In this document: positions 35,114 through 42,064 of the stretch, in pieces
How the letters are laid out: each line of letters starts with the position of its first letter
How positions within the stretch are numbered: position 1 is the first letter of the stretch
From: Desulfotruncus arcticus DSM 17038
GTDB taxonomy: Bacteria > Bacillota > Desulfotomaculia > Desulfotomaculales > Desulfallaceae
Assembly: GCF_900113335.1 (NCBI RefSeq)
Contig: NZ_FOOX01000001.1
Span: 248,001 to 312,000 of the forward strand
DNA length: 64,000 nucleotides
Reading direction: 5' to 3'
Made by a program: the position numbers and the translations under genes
Notes under the pieces: model-generated
What the model was told of the DNA's origin: nothing
The model's database searches: none
The model's input: the letters and a program-made list of their open reading frames with translations, nothing else

Positions 35114-35761
35114 GTGGTGAACCTGGTTGTTGTTACGGAAAGGGATAAACAAGTGCTGGGGTTTATGGCCCGGTGGCGCTTTGTTACGCTGGATCAGCTA
35201 TTTAAATCAAATATTTTTACTAGCACATATAAAACTGCTTATAAAAGGCTGCTGGTTTTACGGCGGGGTAAATTGATTAATGGTGGGCAGCTTAGTTGTG
35301 GCAGGATATATTATTTTCTGACGCCTCATGGTGGTGAAAAGATCGGTTTGGCGCTTCCCTGGTATGCGAAGGTTTACCGCAATGCTGGTATGGATGTGGT
35401 TTTGAAGCATTTGGTGGCTTGTGATTTCGCCTTTGCGCTGAGTATTGAGTATTTGTCACGGCAGGATATATTAAGCCGGTGGATGGATGCTGATTATGAT
35501 GTATTGGCCAAGTGTTTTCGCAGTTCGGATTTGTTTTTCGAGAAAGACGGTGTGTTACAAGTGTTGGTTATTGATTACCGGTATTCGCTAAAGTACCTGG
35601 TAGAAAGAATTAAGTTGTATTCCCGATTGCCGTTGGATATGCGGGAGCAACTGATAATTAATTTTTTGGTGTTTTCGGAAACCAGGCAAAAGCAGGTGCT
35701 AAAAGCGGCAGCCGATTCGGGGGTTAGGGTTAAGGTGTTAAAGGCAAATTGGAAGTATTGA
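35114..35761 (+). CDS. Replication-relaxation family protein 2
   Basis: A 215-residue paralogue of the previous protein: VVTERDKQVLGFMARWRFVT aligns with its TERDKNILTDLARCRVLS, and ARFVTLDQLF-type helices and the TAYKRLLVLRRGKLI wing follow. DLFFEKDGVLQVLVIDYRYS resembles the nuclease-like core. Start is one of two adjacent GTG codons (35114 or 35117). It begins 13 bp after the first paralogue and ends at a perfect terminator hairpin, so the pair forms one unit with the hairpin belt as leader. Confidence 0.7.
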   Translation: MVNLVVVTERDKQVLGFMARWRFVTLDQLFKSNIFTSTYKTAYKRLLVLRRGKLINGGQLSCGRIYYFLTPHGGEKIGLALPWYAKVYRNAGMDVVLKHLVACDFAFALSIEYLSRQDILSRWMDADYDVLAKCFRSSDLFFEKDGVLQVLVIDYRYSLKYLVERIKLYSRLPLDMREQLIINFLVFSETRQKQVLKAAADSGVRVKVLKANWKY

Positions 35762-35763
35762 AA

Positions 35764-35797
35764 AAATACCAGCCGGCTTTGGAGCCGGCTGGTATTT
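35764..35797 (+). terminator. Fifteen-bp perfect terminator hairpin
   Basis: AAATACCAGCCGGCT / AGCCGGCTGGTATTT (35764-35778, 35783-35797) with loop TTGG. The T tract is short, and the flanking A-run also suits termination from the other strand. Confidence 0.8.
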
Positions 35798-35828
35798 ACT
35801 GTAAGGTGTGAGGTAGGGAGTGGGTTAA

Positions 35829-35984
35829 ATGGTGAAAGTTCTTCTTCAAGGTCTTCCTGCCGATGTGGAGTTTATGATCCAGAGTCTTCGGGAGAAGGGT
35901 TATCGTATTTTGTCTGAATCGGGCAGGTATCCAAATAGAAATTCAGTTTATGTCCGAGTATATTTAGATGTTGATTTTTTTTAG
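35829..35984 (+). CDS. Small DUF3970-like protein
   Basis: A 51-residue frame from ATG 35829 to TAG 35984, preceded by GGGAG about 9 nt upstream. The sequence VKVLLQGLPADVEFMIQSLR and then YPNRNSVYVRVYLDVDF has the layout of the small DUF3970 (YvzF) family, in which an NRNSxYVRVYLxV end is characteristic. Function unknown. It is the last coding sequence before a long structured gap. Confidence 0.65.
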   Translation: MVKVLLQGLPADVEFMIQSLREKGYRILSESGRYPNRNSVYVRVYLDVDFF

Positions 35985-36019
35985 GTTTTTTTTGGCGCTA
36001 ATTCCCGCCACCCACTTTC

Positions 36020-36575
36020 GCTACCGAGCCCGCCTTTGGGGTATTTATTTGGGGTCATGCGGTCTCGGCTTAACGCTCATGGCCACCAAAAACCGGTGGC
36101 CACCGTGGGTACCCGGCGGAGCGCAGCTTAGGGGTTTTGCTTTGGGGTCTGCTGGGGCATTTCTTTGGGGTCTTTGTTTGGGTAGGTAAGCCGCCTGACA
36201 GTCTTAATTTGGGGTATTCCTTTGGGGTCAATACAGTCAGGCTCGTTTTGGGAAGGGCACACTCCGGACGTGCTTTTAGGGTTTTGCTTTGGGGTCCGTC
36301 CGGAGAGTGCCTTGAATGTTTGTCTTTGGGGTCATATGGAAAGCGGAAGCGCCGCCATCGCGGCGCTTTACTTTTGCCTTTCGGCGGCCTCATTATAGCG
36401 GCGTCGTGCCCTCCGGTAAAGGGCAAGGGTCTGCGGCATATCCTCCCGGCCCGGCTTTGGGGTTTTGTTTTGGGATCCGGGCCGGTCCGGTATTCCTCGA
36501 CCTCGCGCATGCGCGCGACCCTTTACCTACGGGCACGACGCCGCTTGTTCGGCCTTAAGCCGAAAGGCAAAAAAA
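36020..36575 (+). other. Hairpin array with paired G-runs in the loops, non-coding
   Basis: About ten copies of (C)TTTGGGGT(C) or close variants lie in 450 bp. They occur as six doublets whose G-runs are 12-13 nt apart (for example 36038/36051, 36131/36144, 36167/36180, 36211/36224, 36279/36291, 36459/36472). Several doublets fill the loop of a stem: GCCTGAC / GTCAGGC (36193, 36236), GGCACACTCCGGACG / CGTCCGGAGAGTGCC (36256, 36297; one mismatch) and CCGGCCCGG / CCGGGCCGG (36446, 36477). The last is nested in GGTAAAGGG / CCCTTTACC, GGCGTCGTGCC / GGCACGACGCC and TTTTGCCTTTCGGC / GCCGAAAGGCAAAA (36372, 36559). Confidence 0.75.
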
Positions 36576-36686
36576 CGGCGGGGGGGAGTTAAAAGATTAA
36601 ACAATGGGGATCAATGATCCCCAAACCCCTATGGGGGCTTCGCTGGTTATGCGTTCGGTTAATTTTGATTATGGAGGGTGTTCCGG

Positions 36687-37169
36687 ATGAAGGTTATTTT
36701 GGAAAATGAGTTGGAAAAGTGCGCCTGGGAAATTATGATGGCTGCTCAACATAAGTGGAAGAGGAATTATGGCAGTTTAATGTGTGACCATTTAGATTTC
36801 TACTTTGAGGATATTTACAAGGAGGAAGCTGATAAGGCCGTAAATGAGGAAGTTGAACGCCGGCTGCGGGATGAGTTTGGTGAGGAGTTTTTTGTCGGTA
36901 AAGATGAATACGTGAAATCGGAGTTGGAAGGTTATGCACTTGATGAATTGACTGATGAGGAAAGGCAGGAGTTGGAACGGGAGTTTTGTGATGATTACAA
37001 GTATGTGTGGGAGCAGATAGAGGATGAAAGGGAGTATCTGCTGGAAGATGTGAGGCAAAAACTGAGAGGTGTTTATTATACTTTTTTCAATGGACCGCAA
37101 AGGCTGACGATTGTTTATAACGGTGAGGTTATCCAGGGGGGTGATGCCGGGCAAGAATGTGAGGCGTGA
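36687..37169 (+). CDS. Hypothetical acidic protein
   Basis: A 160-residue, strongly acidic protein with long charged helices (EEADKAVNEEVERRLRDEF, DELTDEERQELEREFCDD) and a final YYTFFNGPQRLTIVYNGEV strand region. I do not recognise a family. GGAGGG lies 8 nt before ATG 36687; a GTG at 36678 is too close. It follows the hairpin array and precedes operator-like boxes. The acidic, helix-rich composition could suit a DNA mimic or an accessory to the replication proteins, but nothing shows this directly. Confidence 0.6.
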   Translation: MKVILENELEKCAWEIMMAAQHKWKRNYGSLMCDHLDFYFEDIYKEEADKAVNEEVERRLRDEFGEEFFVGKDEYVKSELEGYALDELTDEERQELEREFCDDYKYVWEQIEDEREYLLEDVRQKLRGVYYTFFNGPQRLTIVYNGEVIQGGDAGQECEA

Positions 37170-37174
37170 AAAGA

Positions 37175-37240
37175 TGTTTACATGATGTTAGCATGTTTAC
37201 ACTAGCTAACATCAGTAAAATCAAGGGGGTTATGTTTACA
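37175..37240 (+). promoter_or_regulatory. TGTTTACA boxes with a 9-bp dyad
   Basis: TGTTTACA occurs at 37175-37182, 37194-37201 and 37233-37240. The dyad GATGTTAGC / GCTAACATC (37184-37192, 37205-37213) interleaves with them. A fourth TGTTTACA lies at 41742-41749 before an HTH gene of the same element. The pattern suggests operator sites of an element-encoded regulator. Confidence 0.45.
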
Positions 37241-37370
37241 TGACAGGTGCTGCATTTTTGGTGTTGGTTGATAATGAAACGTAGGATAGGCTTGCTGAAG
37301 GAATATCCAGGGGTAATGTAAAGTAAGGCTATCATGAGGAGTGAAAGTGGACGTTGGTTTGAGTTGGGAT

Positions 37371-37461
37371 GCATTACACCCGCTATGCTTGCCGGCTGGA
37401 GGGTGTAATGCTCCCGGTACCACCCCAAAGGCAGTTACCAACATTATAGCCTGCCTTTGGG
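37371..37461 (+). other. Two perfect 11-bp hairpins before the ImmA gene
   Basis: GCATTACACCC / GGGTGTAATGC (37371-37381, 37401-37411) and CCCAAAGGCAG / CTGCCTTTGGG (37424-37434, 37451-37461). The stretch 37170-37495 has no credible gene otherwise. The second hairpin repeats the CTTTGGG theme of the array at 36.0-36.6 kb. Confidence 0.55.
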
Positions 37462-37495
37462 TATGAAGTAAACCTTTACTGGGAGGTGCGTTGGT

Positions 37496-37930
37496 ATAAA
37501 AGACAGACAGTTTTATGTTGATAATAAATTGGCGGAACGTGTTTATCAGTTTTTAATTAATTTTGTGGCTAACTGTAATATTTCGGTTGTGTATTTACCG
37601 TTAAAACAAATTACGGGGTACGATATTAACGGCTTATTTATTCACTCGGATATTCATGATTCTATTTTTATTGATGAGGATTTGCCTCTGGCGAAAAAGT
37701 GTTTTGTTTTAGCTCATGAGTTAGGACATTATGTATTGCACCGTAGATATATGAATGGTATTTGGGCTAAATCTTATTGTTTAAAAAACAATAAGTCTTG
37801 GAAAATGAGGAAGGAAGCAGAAGCGGATCGATTTGCTTACAGATTGCTTGTTTTAGTAAAAAAGTTGATTCTGAATGGATCAAGGAGAGGTTATCGTGGA
37901 GTATATAGAACATACCGAATTGCAAAATAA
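37496..37930 (+). CDS. ImmA/IrrE-type metallopeptidase
   Basis: A short zinc protease with VLAHELGHYVLHR (HExxH with a third ligand in EAEADRFAY). In ICEBs1-like elements ImmA cleaves the XRE repressor to release element genes. GGGAGGTG (37481-37488) is 7 nt before ATA 37496, which is in frame; the first usual start, TTG 37529, has no ribosome site. The C-terminal part after LLV reads oddly (LVKKLILNGSRRGYRGV); one extra T in the TTTT at about 37850-37856 would give FSKKVDSEWIKERLSWSI and a stop, so a frameshift or sequencing slip is possible. The XRE gene of the element is at 42.0 kb. Confidence 0.7.
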   Translation: MKDRQFYVDNKLAERVYQFLINFVANCNISVVYLPLKQITGYDINGLFIHSDIHDSIFIDEDLPLAKKCFVLAHELGHYVLHRRYMNGIWAKSYCLKNNKSWKMRKEAEADRFAYRLLVLVKKLILNGSRRGYRGVYRTYRIAK

Positions 37931-38044
37931 TTATACGGAAGGATTATTGTCAAACTACTTAAAAGCGCTTTAAGAGGCATTTGCGTGTGTCTGAGAGGGT
38001 GTTAATTGGTTGGTTGAATATTGGATAAGGTGAGTAGTAAGGGT

Positions 38045-38082
38045 GGCCATGTAATGTCTATTATGGTAATCGCTACATGGTC
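38045..38082 (+). other. Hairpin in the leader region of the small toxin candidate
   Basis: GGCCATGTA (38045-38053) pairs with TACATGGTC (38074-38082) with one G-T pair. It lies about 100 bp before the SD-sequestering structure. TGTCA-CAA-TGACA near 38130 is a further small dyad, possibly an operator. Confidence 0.4.
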
Positions 38083-38183
38083 AGTATGAAAGGTGGTGGT
38101 ATCGGACAGACAAAAGGAAAATTTTTCTGTCACAATGACAAGAAAATGGTAAAATAATGTTGGGAATACCGGACTGAGGGCGG

Positions 38184-38228
38184 GCCTCACCTACCGGGGA
38201 TGGAAACATCCAAAGAAGGAGGTGAGGC
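38184..38228 (+). promoter_or_regulatory. Shine-Dalgarno-sequestering leader structure
   Basis: GCCTCACCT (38184-38192) is perfectly complementary to AGGTGAGGC (38220-38228), which contains most of the ribosome site AAGGAGGTGA (38216-38225). Inside, GGATG / CATCC (38198-38211) closes a GAAA tetraloop. In full-length RNA the ribosome site would be masked. Confidence 0.75.
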
Positions 38229-38231
38229 GGG

Positions 38232-38315
38232 ATGATCACAATTAACGATACAGTACAAATAGTCATAGCAGTGATTCTCCTGTTGACCCTCGTTGTTCAG
38301 CTAACTAGAAGGTAA
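38232..38315 (+). CDS. 27-residue single-span membrane peptide, type I toxin candidate
   Basis: ATG 38232 to TAA 38315 encodes a short polar start (MITINDTVQ), one hydrophobic helix (IVIAVILLLTLVVQL) and a basic end (TRR). The ribosome site AAGGAGGTGA is a perfect anti-16S match, 6 nt before the ATG, and is masked by an upstream complementary arm. A convergent antisense RNA with its own promoter and terminator overlaps the 3' end. Small hydrophobic peptide, masked ribosome site and convergent antisense RNA are the hallmarks of TxpA/RatA- and BsrG/SR4-type systems. No sequence family could be assigned with certainty. Confidence 0.65.
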   Translation: MITINDTVQIVIAVILLLTLVVQLTRR

Positions 38316-38320
38316 GTAAT

Positions 38321-38440
38321 TAAAAACCTCTGAAACTGCGGTAACAGTTTCAGAGGTCCTAGATGAAAACCCCGGTTGGTGGGGCACTCGAGCCGTTTTC
38401 AGTTTCAGTATTCCCATTTAAAAAAGGAGTGATAACTTTA
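38321..38440 (-). ncRNA. Antisense RNA, candidate type I antitoxin
   Basis: On the minus strand transcription from the promoter at 38446-38474 should begin near 38440. It would form a GAAAACGG / CCGGGGTTTTC hairpin (about 38366-38400) and end at ACCTCTGAAACTG / CAGTTTCAGAGGT (13 perfect bp, 38326-38357) followed by TTTTT (38322-38326 complement). The RNA of about 120 nt would be complementary to the 3' part of the peptide mRNA, which must read through the same hairpin. Confidence 0.6.
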
Positions 38441-38445
38441 AGTAA

Positions 38446-38474
38446 ATAATATATCCCGAATTGCTAATTGTCAA
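38446..38474 (-). promoter_or_regulatory. Sigma-A promoter for the antisense RNA
   Basis: On the minus strand TTGACA (38469-38474) and TATTAT (38446-38451) are exactly 17 bp apart, a near-consensus promoter pointing at the small peptide gene. Confidence 0.75.
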
Positions 38475-38511
38475 GAATTGCAAATCCATTTGAAGGAGGC
38501 AAAAAAGGTTT

Positions 38512-39627
38512 ATGAAACGATTATCAGTGTTTTTTTCGCTTATATTATTCCTGGCCATGCTGGTTATTAACCTGCCTTTTATAACAGCAGGTGCCAGTGC
38601 GGATGAACAGGTCAACGTGTATGACGAGCAGAAGCAGCTGGTCAAAAGTATAGTATTCGTAATTGGCCTGGACCAGTATTTTGTCAACGGGCAAACGCCG
38701 GGCGTGAAGATGGATGCCAAGCCATTTATTGATTCCGGAAGAACTTTCGTGCCGGTGCGCTATTTGGGCAACGCCTTGGGTTTGGATAATGACCACATTG
38801 CTTGGGAATCCCCGCGGGCAATTTTTAAGCAGCCCGGGTTCCCGGTTGTGGAATTGACTGTAGACAGCAAAGTAATTAAAAGCGACGCTGCTGCAACAAC
38901 GATGGATACGACGCCTCTGCTGAAAACTGGCCGCATGTACCTGCCGGCGCGGTGGGTGGCCGAGGCCTTGGGTTATGAAGTGGCCTGGGACGCACAGAAT
39001 CAAGTGGTGCTGTGCTGGCCTAAAGGTGCTGAAAAACCGGACGTGAGCAATGTACTTAGTTACGTAAAAGGTCAACCAGTAAAACAACCACCGCTCGTGG
39101 AACAACCTGTAGAAACTCCCACTACACCCGAAGGCAGCATGAAGGAGCTTTTTGATAAAGCTAAGCCGCTGAAAGGTGAACCGTTTAGCTTTAGCGGGTG
39201 GAATTTTGATCAGGGTATTCAAAAGCAATTGCAGGAGTTTTGGGATTCGTCGGGTGATGAACCAATAATCCAAGAGATAACCGTTGATGATTTAAAACCC
39301 AACGGTATTAGAGTTAGCAAGGTTTCGGGGTATGTTATACACGATTTACAGGTTACCGAAGATGGAATAACCGTAACAGCAACGACCCCTGGTAAATCAA
39401 TGCCAAAATTTTACCTTGTGGAAGAAGACAACGTAGTACGTTATAAAGGCGGCGGTGGGTACATGGGCGAATACACTGGCACATTAACACAAGATGTAAA
39501 GTATATTCATGGTAGCGGTGATTCATTTTATATTACACCCGATTTAACCAAAGCGACACATATTCTGTTTGAATTCGGTGGAGAACTGTTGAACGTTAAG
39601 AACCCTACCTATCAAGGGGGTAATTGA
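38512..39627 (+). CDS. Secreted protein with copper-amine-oxidase-like (stalk) domains
   Basis: A 371-residue protein with a signal peptide (KRLSVFFSLILFLAMLVINLPF, cleavage likely after GASA). Residues about 50-175 carry the Cu_amine_oxidN1 repeat: PFIDSGRTFVPVRYLGNALG and then TPLLKTGRMYLPARWVAEALG. This module is common in secreted proteins of Peptococcaceae and is thought to bind cell-wall material. Residues 200-371 are unlike anything I recognise. AAGGAGG lies before the ATG. The next gene overlaps or abuts its stop, so the two secreted proteins form an operon; they look like cargo or surface proteins of the element. Confidence 0.75.
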   Translation: MKRLSVFFSLILFLAMLVINLPFITAGASADEQVNVYDEQKQLVKSIVFVIGLDQYFVNGQTPGVKMDAKPFIDSGRTFVPVRYLGNALGLDNDHIAWESPRAIFKQPGFPVVELTVDSKVIKSDAAATTMDTTPLLKTGRMYLPARWVAEALGYEVAWDAQNQVVLCWPKGAEKPDVSNVLSYVKGQPVKQPPLVEQPVETPTTPEGSMKELFDKAKPLKGEPFSFSGWNFDQGIQKQLQEFWDSSGDEPIIQEITVDDLKPNGIRVSKVSGYVIHDLQVTEDGITVTATTPGKSMPKFYLVEEDNVVRYKGGGGYMGEYTGTLTQDVKYIHGSGDSFYITPDLTKATHILFEFGGELLNVKNPTYQGGN

Positions 39628-39629
39628 TC

Positions 39630-41225
39630 ATGCTAAAAAAAATAATCAACTGGATGTTGATAGCGGCAGTAATGATAATAGCCGTCCCGGCTGGGGCGGC
39701 TTTCGCATTGCCCGGTGATCAAGCACAGGAACAAGTAATTAAACAAGAAGTAATTGTCGGCTATTTCGACATCTGGAAAGGTGATAATTGGCTGGACACC
39801 AACAACGACGGTCCACCTGATGAGCCAGGACAGACTGACAAATTAACCAAGCCTTTTAATTACTCTGCGTCGGATAAGCTAGATGAATGGCAAATTACTC
39901 GCGTGGAAGTTTCATATCCGTTTACCCTTGATGAGTATACCACAGCTGGTGGTCGCCCATATGGGCCTGACGGTAAGCTCTGGGTTGATCCTGGAACAGG
40001 ACAACAAGGTATTATGTCATGGCTAGATTTTCAGAGGAATTACTTAGATTACCTTCCCCAAAACCTATCAGCCCAAATAGTAAATCAAGATCTGAGCACT
40101 GGTAGTGCATCAGTAGAATGGGGACTTGATCTACCAGATCCACCGGAAAACGCACTCGACCTAAAAAACCCTCAATACCGTCAATACATCGGTTACGAAC
40201 CTTCCAACATTGGCAGCATGGTTGAAGGTTGGCGCTGGTATCTTCCTGCCATCATAACTTGGTATGGGGTACCTAAAGAACAAGAAATGAATCTGGCCGT
40301 AACCATAACCTCACCCCCTGAAGAAGCGTTAGCCGGCGAAGCAATAACAGTAACCGGGGAGATCACCAGTGACAGTGATACGCCGATTACAACACTTGTC
40401 CAATGGTACCTGGGTAGCAAAAAAGTCTATGAAGGGAACGTAACCATAGATAAAACAAAAGACTTACATTTCCCGTTTACAATGCCTGATAGCAGTACAT
40501 TAGTGACTGTTCAGGTAAACCCGGGCCACAACCAACCGCCGGATGAAACAACCTGGGACGACAACAAAGACAGCGTAACCATTAACCTTTCCGCCCCGGT
40601 ACCGCCACCGGTAATACAAACAGGCTCAGGGCTGACATTCCAGGCGGTGAGCCAGTATAGCGTAGTGACAGGCAAGCCGGACACCGGCAACAGCATCAGA
40701 CAACCGAACACGGCAAGGTGGACCGACACCGTGACAGCGTATTTAAGACCGCTCAAAGTCGTGTCAAGCGTTAGCGGTAATGACGCAATAGATTACACAA
40801 TAGCGGTTGCGCCTCCGAAGCCGGATATAGAATCAGAGTGCGGTACCGCAAGCTATAACCAGTTGGATGATTATTCGATAACCGCTACACTAATTTACCC
40901 GAAACAAAACCCGCGCTATACCTTTGGCGACCCTGTGCCGCCAAAAGGGACCGACCAAAACTATGACTTTAAACATAAGCTGCCGCCTTCAGGCTCAACG
41001 CTTACAACAGAACTGGCCTGGAAAAGCCAAGAACAGGCAGCCGTAGGGCAATTCAAAGAAATGTGGGCTGAAAACGGAGCTAATGTTGAAAGCATTATGC
41101 ATCCGGAACTTAATAGCTGGATTAAAAGTCCGCAGGAGTACATGCTAACGGCCAGCAATATTAGCGTGACGGTGAAATATACGACCCATTATAATGTTCG
41201 TCATTGCCCAGAACACGGATTGTGA
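39630..41225 (+). CDS. Large secreted protein with a CARDB-like domain, possibly ended by an in-frame TGA
   Basis: About 531 residues. The signal peptide is MLKKIINWMLIAAVMIIAV with a cut near AFA-LPG. Residues about 215-310 (LAVTITSPPEEALAGEAITV, TTLVQWYLGSKKVYEGN) look like a CARDB-type beta-sandwich; a beta-rich C-terminal part ends HYNVRHCPEHGL. The ribosome site AAGGGGG fits ATG 39630. After the TGA (41223-41225) the same frame runs on for 32 natural-looking residues (starting RCNSRTKSGTWTYKLNDING) to TAA 41324, so the original gene probably read through here. No function can be assigned. Confidence 0.7.
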   Translation: MLKKIINWMLIAAVMIIAVPAGAAFALPGDQAQEQVIKQEVIVGYFDIWKGDNWLDTNNDGPPDEPGQTDKLTKPFNYSASDKLDEWQITRVEVSYPFTLDEYTTAGGRPYGPDGKLWVDPGTGQQGIMSWLDFQRNYLDYLPQNLSAQIVNQDLSTGSASVEWGLDLPDPPENALDLKNPQYRQYIGYEPSNIGSMVEGWRWYLPAIITWYGVPKEQEMNLAVTITSPPEEALAGEAITVTGEITSDSDTPITTLVQWYLGSKKVYEGNVTIDKTKDLHFPFTMPDSSTLVTVQVNPGHNQPPDETTWDDNKDSVTINLSAPVPPPVIQTGSGLTFQAVSQYSVVTGKPDTGNSIRQPNTARWTDTVTAYLRPLKVVSSVSGNDAIDYTIAVAPPKPDIESECGTASYNQLDDYSITATLIYPKQNPRYTFGDPVPPKGTDQNYDFKHKLPPSGSTLTTELAWKSQEQAAVGQFKEMWAENGANVESIMHPELNSWIKSPQEYMLTASNISVTVKYTTHYNVRHCPEHGL

Positions 41226-41357
41226 AGATGCAACTCTAGAACCAAGTCGGGTACTTGGACATATAAATTAAATGATATTAATGGTATTCTAACTGTAAAT
41301 TATACAGGTGTAGCAGGCATGTAATGAAATATAACTAATTTTTGAGGAGGTTTTTTG

Positions 41358-41681
41358 ATGAGAAAAATATTAAGCCTTACTATTTTTGCGATGATTTTTG
41401 CTATTGCTTCAACAACAGCCTTTGCCGGGCAGCAGCAACAGGAAAAAATGATTATGCTGCGCCAGTATGCCGATGAGCATAACTTCAAGGTTTATTATGA
41501 ACAAACTGGCAGCTTCCATCAGGTTTTTGTATTTCCCCATAATGATGTTAGTGATATTTGGCAATTTGTTAATGGTTCAACTAATGCTTACCATAATGCT
41601 AAGCCTTTTAAAATGCCAGCTCCCGCTGTGATAAAGGATGGCCGGATGAACATTCCTGAAACTGTAGCTAATATGCTTTAA
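41358..41681 (+). CDS. Small secreted protein of unknown function
   Basis: A 107-residue protein with a clear signal peptide (MRKILSLTIFAMIFAIASTT, cleavage after AFA). The mature part has QQQQEKMIMLRQYADEHNF and FHQVFVFPHNDVSDIWQFVN. I do not recognise a family. GAGGAGG lies 8 nt before ATG 41358. It is the third secreted protein in a row and ends at a strong terminator, which closes the secreted-protein operon. Confidence 0.65.
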   Translation: MRKILSLTIFAMIFAIASTTAFAGQQQQEKMIMLRQYADEHNFKVYYEQTGSFHQVFVFPHNDVSDIWQFVNGSTNAYHNAKPFKMPAPAVIKDGRMNIPETVANML

Positions 41682-41694
41682 TCCGATTGCATGA

Positions 41695-41724
41695 TAGCCC
41701 CGCCTGGTTCCTTGGGCGGGGCTA
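41695..41724 (+). terminator. Terminator hairpin after the secreted-protein genes
   Basis: TAGCCCCGCC / GGCGGGGCTA (41695-41704, 41715-41724), 10 perfect bp, followed by an A/T-rich but not pure-T tail. Confidence 0.8.
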
Positions 41725-41784
41725 ATAAAGTATTATTAACTTGTTTACACTAATTTTTTATGAATTTAAGGGAGTGATAATATT

Positions 41785-42054
41785 ATGAACAAAAATTCAA
41801 GTTTTTTGTCCGTATCCGGCGAACTCATCATCGATAGCGATAACCCGATCAGTAAAACTGAAAAAGAAAGTTACTTTCTTAGCATAAAAGAAATATCAGA
41901 TATACTTAATGTGCCTAGACGTACTGTATACAGATGGGCCGTTAACGGGATTCTACCATGTTATAAATTTGGATCAACTTATCGTATTTATTATGAAGAT
42001 TTTAAAAGCTTTGTAGATCAATCGAAAAATAAAAAGCCCTCTAATCATCCGTAG
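41785..42054 (+). CDS. Helix-turn-helix DNA-binding protein, excisionase/MerR-like
   Basis: An 89-residue protein. A flexible N-terminal 30 residues is followed by a winged-helix domain: YFLSIKEISDILNVPRRTVY, RWAVNGILPCYKFGSTYRI and YYEDFKSFVDQ, the layout of the excisionase-family binding domain. GGGAGTG lies before the ATG. A TGTTTACA box is 36 bp upstream. Its stop lies within a bidirectional terminator that it shares with the convergent XRE gene, overlapping it by 14 nt. Possibly a second directionality or copy-control factor. Confidence 0.75.
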   Translation: MNKNSSFLSVSGELIIDSDNPISKTEKESYFLSIKEISDILNVPRRTVYRWAVNGILPCYKFGSTYRIYYEDFKSFVDQSKNKKPSNHP

Positions 42055-42064
42055 AGGGCTTTTT
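42031..42064. terminator. Bidirectional terminator containing both stop codons
   Basis: AAAAAGCCCTCTA / TAGAGGGCTTTTT (42031-42043, 42052-42064) is a perfect 13-bp dyad. The TAG in each arm is the stop codon of the plus-strand HTH gene and of the minus-strand XRE gene, so the hairpin ends both transcripts. Confidence 0.9.

Noticed and set aside
36070-36592. Overlapping frames of 146 and 151 codons on opposite strands in the G-run array
   Set aside because: Their repeats (LWGP/FGV on plus, PQSKTP on minus) simply translate the TTTGGGGT motif. Neither has a ribosome site, and the stems explain the sequence better.
37896-37973. 25-codon frame starting GTG with AAGGAGAGG upstream, at the end of the ImmA gene
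   Set aside because: It overlaps the ImmA frame and the likely frameshifted continuation of that gene, and the peptide has no recognisable character.
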